This document shows positions 25,491 to 33,505 of a DNA stretch of 64,000 nt, one piece after another. The notes beneath the pieces were generated by a model. The model ran no database searches. It worked only from the letters and a program-made list of their open reading frames with translations, and had not been told where the DNA came from. Position 1 is the stretch's first letter; every line of letters starts with the position of its first letter. The translations under genes were made by a program, and so were the position numbers. The stretch is from Planctomycetes bacterium UBA1146 (lineage in GTDB: Bacteria; Planctomycetota; UBA8108; UBA1146). The stretch is taken from assembly GCA_002311345.1 (NCBI GenBank), contig DCAA01000043.1:234-64233 (forward strand), given 5' to 3'.

Positions 25491-26579
25491 GTGGAATTCC
25501 GCCAGGTTCCAGTCGACGGTTACGAAAAGGTAGTGGTGGCCAAGGACCACGATTCAGGTCTCCACGCCATCATCGCGATCCACGACACTACCCTGGGTCC
25601 AGCACTTGGTGGGCTACGGATGTGGGATTATCCAACCGAGGAGGAAGCCCTTACCGATGTTTTGCGGCTTGCACGCGGCATGACCTACAAGAGTGCCTGT
25701 GCCAACACCGGGCTCGGTGGGGGTAAGGCAGTGATCATCGGTGATCAGGAATCGGACAAGACCGAGGATCGTTTCCGTTGCATGGGACGCTTCATCGATA
25801 GCCTTGGTGGTCGTTACATCACTGCCGAGGATGTGGGGATCAGTATTCGGGAACTGGAATGGATCGGTGAGGAAACCCGTTTCGTGACGGGACTTTCGCG
25901 TCAATCCGGTTCGAGTGGCAATCCGTCTCCTTTCACCGCAAGAGGAGTGATTCGTGGGCTGTTTGCCTGCACCGAGGAACGATACGGGACCAGCCATCTC
26001 GACCGTCTTCATTACGCCGTCCAGGGTCTTGGACAGGTCGGGGGAGAAGTAGTGCGCTGTCTCTCGATGCTCGGAGCAACGGTCACCGTTTCGGACATCA
26101 ACGAGGAACGTTGTCAGGAGTTCGTTGCTCTGCCGGGTGTTGAAGTTGTTCCCATTGACGAGATCTATGAGGTCCGTTGTGATGTGCTCATGCCCTGTGC
26201 CCTCGGTGGGGTCCTCAACGACAATACGATTCCGCTCTTGAAAACTCAGGTGGTTGCCGGCTGCGCGAACAACCAGTTGCTACGGGATGATCATGGTCGG
26301 GAACTCCACGATCGCGGAATCCTCTATGCACCTGATTTCATCATCAATGCTGGAGGCATCATCAATGTTTCGGTAGAAGCACGACCTGAGGGATACGATG
26401 AACGGACTGCGGTTCTCAAGATCGAGAACATCTATAACGCTCTTCGTGAAGTATTCGACACGGCTCGCCGGGAGAATCTGACCCCTGCGGAGGCTGCTGA
26501 CCGCGTTGCGGAAAACCGTCTAGATGAGGCGCGTAGACGCAATGGGAGTTCGGTCATGGATGTAGCTCCTAACCCTTGA
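25491..26579 (+). CDS. Leucine/phenylalanine-type amino acid dehydrogenase
   Basis: NAD-dependent oxidative deamination of a branched-chain or aromatic amino acid, 362 residues. GTG 25491 is chosen because GAGGTG lies just upstream and because it puts the catalytic lysines at 67 (MTYKSA) and 79 (LGGGKAVI), almost the numbering of Bacillus leucine dehydrogenase (68 and 80). A TTG at 25473 would add six residues. The substrate loop LGPALGGLRMWDY and the Rossmann segment VQGLGQVGGEVV are visible. Substrate choice between Leu, Phe and Val is not resolved. rnpA starts on its last base. Confidence 0.92.
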   Translation: MEFRQVPVDGYEKVVVAKDHDSGLHAIIAIHDTTLGPALGGLRMWDYPTEEEALTDVLRLARGMTYKSACANTGLGGGKAVIIGDQESDKTEDRFRCMGRFIDSLGGRYITAEDVGISIRELEWIGEETRFVTGLSRQSGSSGNPSPFTARGVIRGLFACTEERYGTSHLDRLHYAVQGLGQVGGEVVRCLSMLGATVTVSDINEERCQEFVALPGVEVVPIDEIYEVRCDVLMPCALGGVLNDNTIPLLKTQVVAGCANNQLLRDDHGRELHDRGILYAPDFIINAGGIINVSVEARPEGYDERTAVLKIENIYNALREVFDTARRENLTPAEAADRVAENRLDEARRRNGSSVMDVAPNP

Positions 26580-26950
26580 TGACTTTTTTCCCTCCAATTG
26601 GATTCCGACTGCCACGCCGAGCTCGTATTCGGACTCGTTCCGACTTCCAGGTGGTTTTTTCGAATGGTCGTCGTTGTAGTACGCAGCACATTCGTGCCGT
26701 GATTCATCCCAATGGGGGAGAGTGGTCTCGGATCGGCATGGCGGTGAGTCGCAAGGTCGGCAATGCCGTGGTTCGCAATCGCCTGAAAAGAAGGCTACGT
26801 GAGATTTTTCGTATCCACCGGGATCAAGCTCCGCAGTCGAGAGATTTCGTCTTCATTCCCCGACCGGGGTGCGCCGATCTCTCTTTCGAAGAACTCTGTT
26901 CAGAGGTGGTCACTCTGATCTCGATGGAACTCGGGCAGCATCACTCCTGA
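26579..26950 (+). CDS. rnpA: Ribonuclease P protein component
   Basis: Protein subunit that helps the RNase P RNA mature the 5' end of tRNAs. It has 123 residues from ATG 26579, which overlaps the dehydrogenase stop (a TTG three bases earlier is also possible). The RNR box is clear: GNAVVRNRLKRRLREIFR, preceded by IGMAVSRKV. N-terminal RLPRRARIRTRSDFQVVF is typical. yidD follows 21 bases downstream. The usual partners rpmH and yidC are absent here. Confidence 0.95.
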   Translation: MTFFPPIGFRLPRRARIRTRSDFQVVFSNGRRCSTQHIRAVIHPNGGEWSRIGMAVSRKVGNAVVRNRLKRRLREIFRIHRDQAPQSRDFVFIPRPGCADLSFEELCSEVVTLISMELGQHHS

Positions 26951-26971
26951 TGAACTGGAGAGAGGGTTCAG

Positions 26972-27226
26972 ATGGCATCCGCACCGGGAGTTCTGGCTCG
27001 GGTATTGATGGGAATCGTGAGGTTCTACCAGCGGGCGATCTCCTGCTGGCTTCCTCCTCTGTGTCGGTTCGAGCCGAGTTGTAGCCAGTATTCTCTGGAG
27101 GCGATCGAGCAGCACGGCTCATGGCGTGGTGCTCTCCTGACCGTACGCCGATTGCTTCGCTGCCAACCATTCTGTGACGGGGGTTATGACCCGGTTCCCC
27201 CTCGTGGAGATCAAACCAATAGATGA
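26972..27226 (+). CDS. yidD: Membrane protein insertion efficiency factor YidD
   Basis: The protein has 84 residues. The family motif [19 protein letters not shown] follows an amphipathic N-terminal helix ([18 protein letters not shown]), and the second half has [17 protein letters not shown]. It acts near the YidC insertase at the inner membrane. The order rnpA-yidD is the ancient gene arrangement, here without the ribosomal protein and insertase genes around it. Confidence 0.95.
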   Translation: MASAPGVLARVLMGIVRFYQRAISCWLPPLCRFEPSCSQYSLEAIEQHGSWRGALLTVRRLLRCQPFCDGGYDPVPPRGDQTNR

Positions 27227-27280
27227 GCCCTTTGCCGTCAGCGGCTGGATGCCGCGAGAGTGCTATTGCAGGATGTTTTA

Positions 27281-27294
27281 TAAAGTGTAAAGTG
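27281..27294 (+). repeat. Tandem TAAAGTG direct repeat before MerR-type gene
   Basis: Two TAAAGTG units stand head to tail at 27281-27287 and 27288-27294, within an A/T-rich patch (TTTTATAAAG), 69 bases before the GTG start of the small MerR-type regulator. Small BldC-like MerR proteins bind direct repeats, so this may be an autoregulatory site; that is inference. Confidence 0.4.
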
Positions 27295-27362
27295 CAAACC
27301 GCGCTGGAGGAGGTCTCTTCCTTGTAACGGAGGGGGCTCTATCGGGTAGGGAGTGTGCCACG

Positions 27363-27620
27363 GTGCCGGATCGTTTGGTGGGAAAAGTTCCACCCAAACT
27401 GTTCAAGATCGGCGAGGTGATGTCCGCGACGGGGATATCCCGCCAGACGATTCATGATTATACGGTCGGAGGATTTATCGACGAGGAGGAGCGCACACCG
27501 GCGGGGCACAGACTCTACGCAGAATGGGTATTCGAGCGTCTGGCACGAATTCGGGCGCTGCAGGCCAAAGGTCACTCACTGAAACAAATCAAACAGATGA
27601 TCGACGAGGAGAAGATCTAG
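27363..27620 (+). CDS. Small MerR-family DNA-binding protein
   Basis: The protein has 85 residues starting at GTG 27363. It is a single MerR-type winged helix: FKIGEVMSATGISRQTIHDY, then the wing GFIDEEERTPAGHRLYAEW and the helix ARIRALQAKGHSLKQIKQMI. It has no dimerisation coil or effector domain, like BldC and other stand-alone MerR domains. The next reading frame, a 46-codon gene, starts directly after its stop. Targets are unknown, though self-regulation is likely. Confidence 0.88.
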   Translation: MPDRLVGKVPPKLFKIGEVMSATGISRQTIHDYTVGGFIDEEERTPAGHRLYAEWVFERLARIRALQAKGHSLKQIKQMIDEEKI

Positions 27621-27761
27621 ATGTCGTGGACCGAACCTCCTTTCCTCACCGCGGCTCTCGTCCTGGTTCTGGCGATCCAGTTGGTTCCGGTTCGATCTCG
27701 ATCGCTTCTTCCGTTAAGGTGGGTCTCGCGTATCGAAAAACTGCGACAGAAAAAGCGGTGA
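27621..27761 (+). CDS. 46-residue membrane peptide
   Basis: ATG 27621 follows immediately after the stop of the MerR-type gene, and the next gene starts 3 bases after its own stop. The peptide has one membrane segment at about 8-24 (FLTAALVLVLAIQLVPV) and a basic tail ending QKKR. No homologue is recognised. The exact fit between two genes and the membrane-like composition support translation, but the size makes it uncertain. Confidence 0.5.
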   Translation: MSWTEPPFLTAALVLVLAIQLVPVRSRSLLPLRWVSRIEKLRQKKR

Positions 27762-27764
27762 ACC

Positions 27765-28163
27765 ATGGCTTCAGGAGAAACCCACTGCGGTGATGCAAAG
27801 CGCCTGTTAGAGGCTTTTGAGCACCAGGCACGTCTCTACGAGCAACTGCTCGAGAGATGTGGGTCCTGCGGTGCAGATCCCATGACGCTGGCCACCGAGG
27901 CAGCGCAAGTGCAACAAGGGGCGCGTGAGATCCAGGATTCGGTCAAAGATGTGCTGGAGAGGTGGGCTGAGATTTCCAGTTCCATCGATCCTGATCTGAG
28001 GGTGCAGATCGATACAGAGCGTCACAGGATCGAGCAGGCGATGCTGGGGGTTCTGTCTCAGCACGAGGTACTGCTCGGGGAATTGGCCCAGCAACAACCG
28101 GGCAAGACCGATGCAACGGCTCAAATACGCCTGGCGACCGAGACCGCATACGACCTTTCCTGA
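27765..28163 (+). CDS. Helical hypothetical protein
   Basis: The protein has 132 residues, almost all helix-forming, with heptad-like patterns (AKRLLEAFEHQARLYEQLLERC; VKDVLERWAEISSSID). Two Cys lie in RCGSCGAD. The overall pattern recalls FlgN-type flagellar chaperones, but I see no decisive motif. It is the third gene of a close unit with the MerR-type regulator and the membrane peptide. Confidence 0.6.
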   Translation: MASGETHCGDAKRLLEAFEHQARLYEQLLERCGSCGADPMTLATEAAQVQQGAREIQDSVKDVLERWAEISSSIDPDLRVQIDTERHRIEQAMLGVLSQHEVLLGELAQQQPGKTDATAQIRLATETAYDLS

Positions 28164-28320
28164 GCGGGCCCGGATCCAAATGGCAGAGGTGAGGCTCTGT
28201 GGTACCATTCCCTCCGAATTTACCCTGCAGGATTTTTCAGCGGGGGTGGTCCTTGTCGTCAGGCACCACGATCGAAATCGTCGCCTTTTGGCATGAGAAC
28301 CGGCCGGGAGAGGGAGTCTC

Positions 28321-31197
28321 ATGACCGAGAAGAACCAGGATTCGCTTTGGGATGCGATGGGCAAGGTTGGCTTCCGCAGTGGTCCCTCCGCCGCCGCAGA
28401 GGGAGAGGACCTGTGCCAGATTCCCGATGCGGGAAACCTCAAGAACCACCCCTATGTTTCCTTTCTCCATCGGCTCGAGAAACCAGGGCGTTACACCGGA
28501 GGTGAACTTCACTCGGTCAAGAAGCAAGAAGCAGAACTAAGTTTCTTGCTGGCATTTCCCGATGTTTACGAGATCGGGATGAGCCACCTTGGCTTCAAGA
28601 TCCTCTATTCACACCTCAACGATCTGGAGGGGGTAAGAGCTGAGCGGGTCTACGCTCCGTGGGTCGATTGTGAGAAAGAGTTGCGTGATCGAGGGCTTCC
28701 TCTGGTGAGCCTCGAATCATGGCAACCGATGAACGCCTTCGACGTGGTCGGATTCTCGCTCCAGTATGAACTCACTTTCACCAATGTCCTGACGATGCTC
28801 GATCTGGGAGGGATTCCGATCCGGTCCGAGGATCGAGACGATGATTGTCCCCTGGTGATGGCGGGGGGACCGGTTGCCTTTCAGCCGGAGCCGCTGAGTG
28901 CCTTCATCGATGCGTTCCTGATCGGGGATGGCGAGGGGTTCTTCCATGCCGTTGTAAAGCGATGGCGCGAACTGAAGGACCAAGGGGTCGATCGTCGCGA
29001 GCGGCTCATCCACATCAGCCAACTGGCTGGAGTTTACGTCCCTTCGCTCTACAGCACCAAGATAGAGCCCCTCACCGGAGTGACAGTGGTCGATGCTCCT
29101 CTCGATGACCGTGTTCCAGAACGTGTGTCCAGGGCGCACGTTAAAGATCTGGGAGAGTTTCCCTTCCCTTCTCGTTCACCGGTTCCCAATACCGAGGTGG
29201 TGTTCGACCGAGTGAGCATCGAGGTGGCACGAGGATGCACCGAGGGGTGCCGCTTCTGTCAGGCAGGGATGATCTACCGCCCGGTCAGGGAAAGATCCCC
29301 GGAGGAGATCCAGGATACGGTGCGTGACGCGATTCGTTGCGGCGGATTCGACGAGGTTTCCCTGACCAGCCTTTCCACTGCCGATTACAGTGCCATTGAA
29401 CCTCTCGTGAAAAAGGTGATGCCGGAACTTCGCGACAAGAACATCTCCCTTTCCGTCTCGTCGCTGAGGGCTTATGGCCTCACTGATGCGATGCTCGATG
29501 AAATGGCTACCGTACGAAACACCTCCTTGACCTTTGCTCCGGAAGCGGGAACCCAGCGGATGCGGGATGTGGTCAACAAGAACATTTCCGAACAGGACAT
29601 CGCCAAGAGCGCCCACCGGATCTTCTCGCGTGGTTGGCGCAAGATGAAGTTGTACTTCATGATCGGGCTTCCGACCGAGGAAGAAGCGGACGTAAGGGGG
29701 ATTGCGGATCTCGGTAAGAGGATGCTTTCCATCGCCCAGGAGTACCTCCCGAAGGGGCGGGCGAATGTCACCATTTCCGTCTCCAGCCATATTCCGAAAC
29801 CGTTCACTCCCTTCCAGTGGGCAGCGATGGATGACATTCCAGAGATCGAGAAAAAGCAGCAAGCACTGAGAAAATGGACCAGGGCTCCAGGACTGACTTT
29901 CCGCTGGCACGATCCAACTACCAGCCACATCGAGGGGATCCTGAGTCGTGGTGATCGAGTCCTGTGTGACGTGGTCGAAACCGCATGGCGCAATGGTGCT
30001 CGATTCGATGGCTGGTCCGACCGACTCCGATTCGACCTCTGGATGGAGGCGATCGAGGAGCATCAGATCGATCGATACCGTTATCTTGGCACCATTCCGA
30101 TCGATGCTCGCCTTCCCTGGGACCACATCGATTGCGGTGTTGAACACAAGTTTCTGGTCAAGGAATACCAGAAGTCGCTCAAGGATCGAACCTCCCACCC
30201 TTGTGGTAAGCCCGGGCGAAAGTTGACGCATTACAACAATCTGGAGGATGCGACCGCGGACAAGCGGCGACTCGTTTGTTACGACTGCGGGATCGTCTGC
30301 GATCTTGCCCGGATGAAGGAAGAGCGCATCGAGTCCCTCGAGTATCTCGATGCGCATCGAGATGAGGCTCAGGCCTCTTCACAGACCGATGCGAGTGTAG
30401 AACTGGTACGCGAGCAGTCGAGGGAGCGCTTCTTCGCACGGAAGAACCACACTCTTCCACCCGTGAGGAAGGAACTCGATCGTCCCAGTTTCTCCTACCG
30501 GGTTCGATATGCGAAGGTGGGAACGGCTCGTTTCATGGGTCATCTCGACCTGAACAGGATGTTTCCCCGGGCGATCCGTCGCGCCGGGTTTTCGCCGTCC
30601 TATTCGCAGGGTTTTCATCCGATTCCACGGATGGCGTTTGGTCCTCCGTTGCGCCTGGGGATGGCAGGACTCTCGGAGGTGGTGGATCTGCGCCTGCAGC
30701 AGCAGGTCGATCCAGAATCTCTCCATGCGGCACTCGCGGCCCAGTGCCCCGAAGGGGTTGAACTCCGTTCGATTCATGTCGTCGGCAAGGATGCTCCCAA
30801 GTTGTCTGCTGTCACCAGCTGGGCAGATGTCTTCATTCTGCTCCCCCGGGAGTCGGCCGTGGGTATTCGTCCGGATGCGATCGATCAGTTGCTCGCTGAG
30901 TCCGAGATCATCGTCGAGAGGAGAACCAAGAAGGGCAAGTTCAAGACCATCGATATCCGACCCGGGATCGACGGTATTTCCTGGGTCGAGGAGGTCCCTG
31001 CGGATGCAGCCGGGCTGATGTCATTGCGCGAGGATGAACGAATGCTTCAGATGAGGATCTGCCTCCAGGGAGAGCATCCGGCAAAACCGGAGGAGATCCT
31101 GTTGAGGCTCTTTGAAGGCACCATTCCGACCGGTACCCAGGTGATTCGAAGACGACTACTCCCAAGTCCTACCCCGACACTGGCGATATCCGTTTGA
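28321..31197 (+). CDS. Radical SAM protein (TIGR03960 type) fused to DUF2344
   Basis: The protein has 958 residues. The N-terminal part (to about 280) has the B12-binding-like segment with LAFPDVYEIGMSHLGFKIL. The radical-SAM core carries CX3CX2C (Cys306, 310, 313 in RGCTEGCRFC). A linker has CYDCGIVC. From about residue 723 the DUF2344 domain begins (FSYRVRYAKVGTARFMGHLD). The two halves are separate genes in many bacteria and fused in others. The reaction is unknown. ATG 28321 follows GGGAGAGGGAG. The stop overlaps a possible TTG start of the next gene. Confidence 0.93.
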   Translation: MTEKNQDSLWDAMGKVGFRSGPSAAAEGEDLCQIPDAGNLKNHPYVSFLHRLEKPGRYTGGELHSVKKQEAELSFLLAFPDVYEIGMSHLGFKILYSHLNDLEGVRAERVYAPWVDCEKELRDRGLPLVSLESWQPMNAFDVVGFSLQYELTFTNVLTMLDLGGIPIRSEDRDDDCPLVMAGGPVAFQPEPLSAFIDAFLIGDGEGFFHAVVKRWRELKDQGVDRRERLIHISQLAGVYVPSLYSTKIEPLTGVTVVDAPLDDRVPERVSRAHVKDLGEFPFPSRSPVPNTEVVFDRVSIEVARGCTEGCRFCQAGMIYRPVRERSPEEIQDTVRDAIRCGGFDEVSLTSLSTADYSAIEPLVKKVMPELRDKNISLSVSSLRAYGLTDAMLDEMATVRNTSLTFAPEAGTQRMRDVVNKNISEQDIAKSAHRIFSRGWRKMKLYFMIGLPTEEEADVRGIADLGKRMLSIAQEYLPKGRANVTISVSSHIPKPFTPFQWAAMDDIPEIEKKQQALRKWTRAPGLTFRWHDPTTSHIEGILSRGDRVLCDVVETAWRNGARFDGWSDRLRFDLWMEAIEEHQIDRYRYLGTIPIDARLPWDHIDCGVEHKFLVKEYQKSLKDRTSHPCGKPGRKLTHYNNLEDATADKRRLVCYDCGIVCDLARMKEERIESLEYLDAHRDEAQASSQTDASVELVREQSRERFFARKNHTLPPVRKELDRPSFSYRVRYAKVGTARFMGHLDLNRMFPRAIRRAGFSPSYSQGFHPIPRMAFGPPLRLGMAGLSEVVDLRLQQQVDPESLHAALAAQCPEGVELRSIHVVGKDAPKLSAVTSWADVFILLPRESAVGIRPDAIDQLLAESEIIVERRTKKGKFKTIDIRPGIDGISWVEEVPADAAGLMSLREDERMLQMRICLQGEHPAKPEEILLRLFEGTIPTGTQVIRRRLLPSPTPTLAISV

Positions 31198-31214
31198 CGA
31201 GGAGAGAGGGCATC

Positions 31215-32069
31215 TTGGAGCTTGCACCTGACAAGAGAATCGTAGAACTGCAGATGCTGATCGAGATAGCTCTGCGGGCAGCCCGTGTAGCCGGTGAGAT
31301 CTCCAGAAGGCATTTTCTCGATCACAATTTGGCCGTCGATTCGAAAGAGGACGGGACACCTGTCACCAGCGCAGACCGGCAGGCAGAAGAGGCGATGCGA
31401 GAAATCCTCCGCCAGGGTGCTCCTGAGCTGGGGATCTTCGGGGAAGAATATGGGCACGAAGGGGACTTGCACGATCGCTGGATAATCGACCCGATCGATG
31501 GCACCCAGAACTTCATCGATGGTGTGCCTCACTTCGCAGCTCTCATCGGTCTTCAACTGGAAGGTCAGTCAGTACTCGGGGTGGTCCATTGTTCGGTGCT
31601 GGGGTCTCAGGAGGGTGCACCGGAGCAACTCGGGCAAAGTTGGTGGGGGGGACCGGGAGTCGGTGCCTGGAAGGGACCGGGGACGACATCGGAATCGGTC
31701 CGCGCTCGGCAACTTCAAAGTCGTCCCTGCTCGAGACTCGAGGATGCATTCATCTGTCACGGTGGTTTGAAGCACATCCAGGATTCTGGCTTGTGGGACC
31801 CTTTTACGGAGATCATCGCATCATCGAGAAGGAGCCGTGGCTACGGCGACTGGATGGGGCACATGTTGGTTGCCGAAGGGGTCTGCGACGGGATGGTCGA
31901 TCCTCGCGTGGCGCTCTACGACCTCGCCGCTGTCGAGCCAATCTTGCTTGCAGCGGGAGCAGTTCTCATCGCCAGTGAACCACTTCCACTCCAGGACGGA
32001 TTCCTCGGGCAGGCGGTCTCCGGTACGGCTTCCATCGCCAGCGATCTGGCGCAGAGACTCGATTTCTGA
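31215..32069 (+). CDS. Inositol-monophosphatase-family enzyme
   Basis: Mg-dependent phosphatase, 284 residues from TTG 31215, which has GAGAGAGG upstream; a TTG at 31194 overlapping the previous stop would add seven residues. The signature motifs are present: FGEEYG, WIIDPIDGTQNFIDG and the C-terminal YGDWMGHMLVAEG with ALYDLAAVEPI. The last usually reads WD.AA, so the Tyr-Asp variant is slightly divergent. Substrates in this family include inositol phosphate, histidinol phosphate and PAP. The long insert with GGPGVGAWKG suggests the HisN-like branch. It is probably co-transcribed with the radical-SAM gene. Confidence 0.88.
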   Translation: MELAPDKRIVELQMLIEIALRAARVAGEISRRHFLDHNLAVDSKEDGTPVTSADRQAEEAMREILRQGAPELGIFGEEYGHEGDLHDRWIIDPIDGTQNFIDGVPHFAALIGLQLEGQSVLGVVHCSVLGSQEGAPEQLGQSWWGGPGVGAWKGPGTTSESVRARQLQSRPCSRLEDAFICHGGLKHIQDSGLWDPFTEIIASSRRSRGYGDWMGHMLVAEGVCDGMVDPRVALYDLAAVEPILLAAGAVLIASEPLPLQDGFLGQAVSGTASIASDLAQRLDF

Positions 32070-32144
32070 TCGAGACTGCCCGGCGACAACTTCTATCTGG
32101 TGAGTCCAGCTTCTAGTTGCTGAGTCCTGCTGGAGTTCGACCGA

Positions 32145-32378
32145 CTAGGCTCCGTCTTCGCCGATCGCCTCGACGGGGCATTCTTCCTTCGCCTGCACAC
32201 ACAGTTCCTCTTCCTCGGGGGATGTCGGTTGCTTGAAGATGTAGGAATAGCCCTCGTCTTCATTGGCCCGGAAGTTGTCCGGTGCCGTGGTGCGACACAG
32301 GTCGCAGTCGATACATTCTTCGTCGACGTACCATTTGCCGGGTATGTTGCTCTCGACCTTGTTTGCAGGATCTGCCAT
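32145..32378 (-). CDS. Ferredoxin, single [4Fe-4S] cluster
   Basis: The protein has 77 residues. Cluster ligands are Cys22, Cys25 and Cys28 (CIDCDLC) and Cys67 in ECPVEAIG, with an extra Cys60. The acidic surface and the pattern CxxCxxC ... CP fit the monocluster ferredoxins used by radical-SAM and other enzymes. It is a lone minus-strand gene converging with the phosphatase gene. Electron partners are not indicated by context. Confidence 0.9.
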   Translation of the reverse strand: MADPANKVESNIPGKWYVDEECIDCDLCRTTAPDNFRANEDEGYSYIFKQPTSPEEEELCVQAKEECPVEAIGEDGA

Positions 32379-32623
32379 CAGATATCTCCTATTTGACCGT
32401 CGAACGGGATCGGCTGAAAACGTCCACCTCCAGCACGGTCCCGTACTCCTCTAAGGATAGAGTTCTATCAGGTTACTGCAAGTAATCCGGGATCCACCTC
32501 CGGTAGCCCAGGGGCATGGAAGCGGCTATTCTCGACTCTTGCGGCTTCCGGGCGCAACCTCGGAGAGGCTTCGGATTCTCACGGTGGCCGAAACTGGTCG
32601 AAATGGTGGCGAAAGGAGTTCCC

Positions 32624-33454
32624 TTGAGGGTCGTCATCGCACACAGCCCCGATTCCGATGATGCGTTCATGCATTTCGCCATCGGTGAGGGCAAGGTGGA
32701 TACCGGAGACTATCAATTCGATCACGTGATGGCGGATATCGAGACCCTCAATCGCCATGCTGTCGAGGGTCGTCACGAAGTGACCGCCATCTCCATCCAC
32801 GCCTATGCCCATCTCGCCGACCGCTATGCGCTGCTGAACCATGGCGCCAGCATGGGAGAAGGGTACGGCCCGGTGCTGATCGCACGCGAACCGATGGAGA
32901 GGGAAGAACTGCAAGCTTGCACCATTGCAGTTCCTGGAGAGTGGACCAGCGCAACTCTGGCGCTGAAACTGTGGCTGCCACTGGCGATTACCGAGGTGGT
33001 GCAATTCGATGAGATCATGCAGAGAATCGATTCTGGCGAATACCAGGCAGGAGTGATCATCCACGAGGGGCAGGTCACCTATGCCGATGAGGGTTTTCAC
33101 TGTGTGGTCGACCTGGGGCAGTGGTGGGCAAAAACCCAGAATGGACTCCCCTTACCCCTGGGAGGCAATGCCATCCGCAGGGATCTCGGTGAGGATCATA
33201 TCCGCGAGATATCCCGTATCTTGCGAGATAGCATCGCTTATGCGTTGGAACATCGCCAAGAGGCTCTCCAGTATGCCGAGAAGTTCAACCGCGGGTTGAC
33301 TCGAGAACAGACCGATCGATTTGTCGGGATGTATGTCAACCAGAGAACGCTAGATTACGGGGTTGATGGTCGCGAGGCGGTATGTCGTTTTCTGCGCATG
33401 GGCGCGGGGGCCGGCGAAGTTCCGGAGGTTTCCGAACCGGAATTCATCGTCTGA
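32624..33454 (+). CDS. MqnA/MqnD-like enzyme of the futalosine menaquinone pathway
   Basis: The protein has 276 residues. TTG 32624 is chosen because GGAG lies five bases upstream and gives the typical family length; an ATG at 32516 would add a poorly conserved 36 residues. The fold is a periplasmic-binding-protein-like one, with the opening RVVIAHSPDSDDAFMHFAI and the segments DIETLNRHAVEGRHEVTAIS and VPGEWTSATLALKL that fit MqnD (1,4-dihydroxy-6-naphthoate synthase). MqnA and other small-molecule binders remain possible. It ends 51 bases before the oxidoreductase. Confidence 0.75.
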   Translation: MRVVIAHSPDSDDAFMHFAIGEGKVDTGDYQFDHVMADIETLNRHAVEGRHEVTAISIHAYAHLADRYALLNHGASMGEGYGPVLIAREPMEREELQACTIAVPGEWTSATLALKLWLPLAITEVVQFDEIMQRIDSGEYQAGVIIHEGQVTYADEGFHCVVDLGQWWAKTQNGLPLPLGGNAIRRDLGEDHIREISRILRDSIAYALEHRQEALQYAEKFNRGLTREQTDRFVGMYVNQRTLDYGVDGREAVCRFLRMGAGAGEVPEVSEPEFIV

Positions 33455-33505
33455 TCGATCTCGTTTACCCGACGTATCCCTGGAGATCCGGGGAGGGAGG
33501 TCACC

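Noticed and set aside
29176..30357. Long minus-strand open frame of 393 codons
   Set aside because: It lies wholly inside the radical-SAM gene, whose product has clear motifs. The antisense frame has no recognisable domain.
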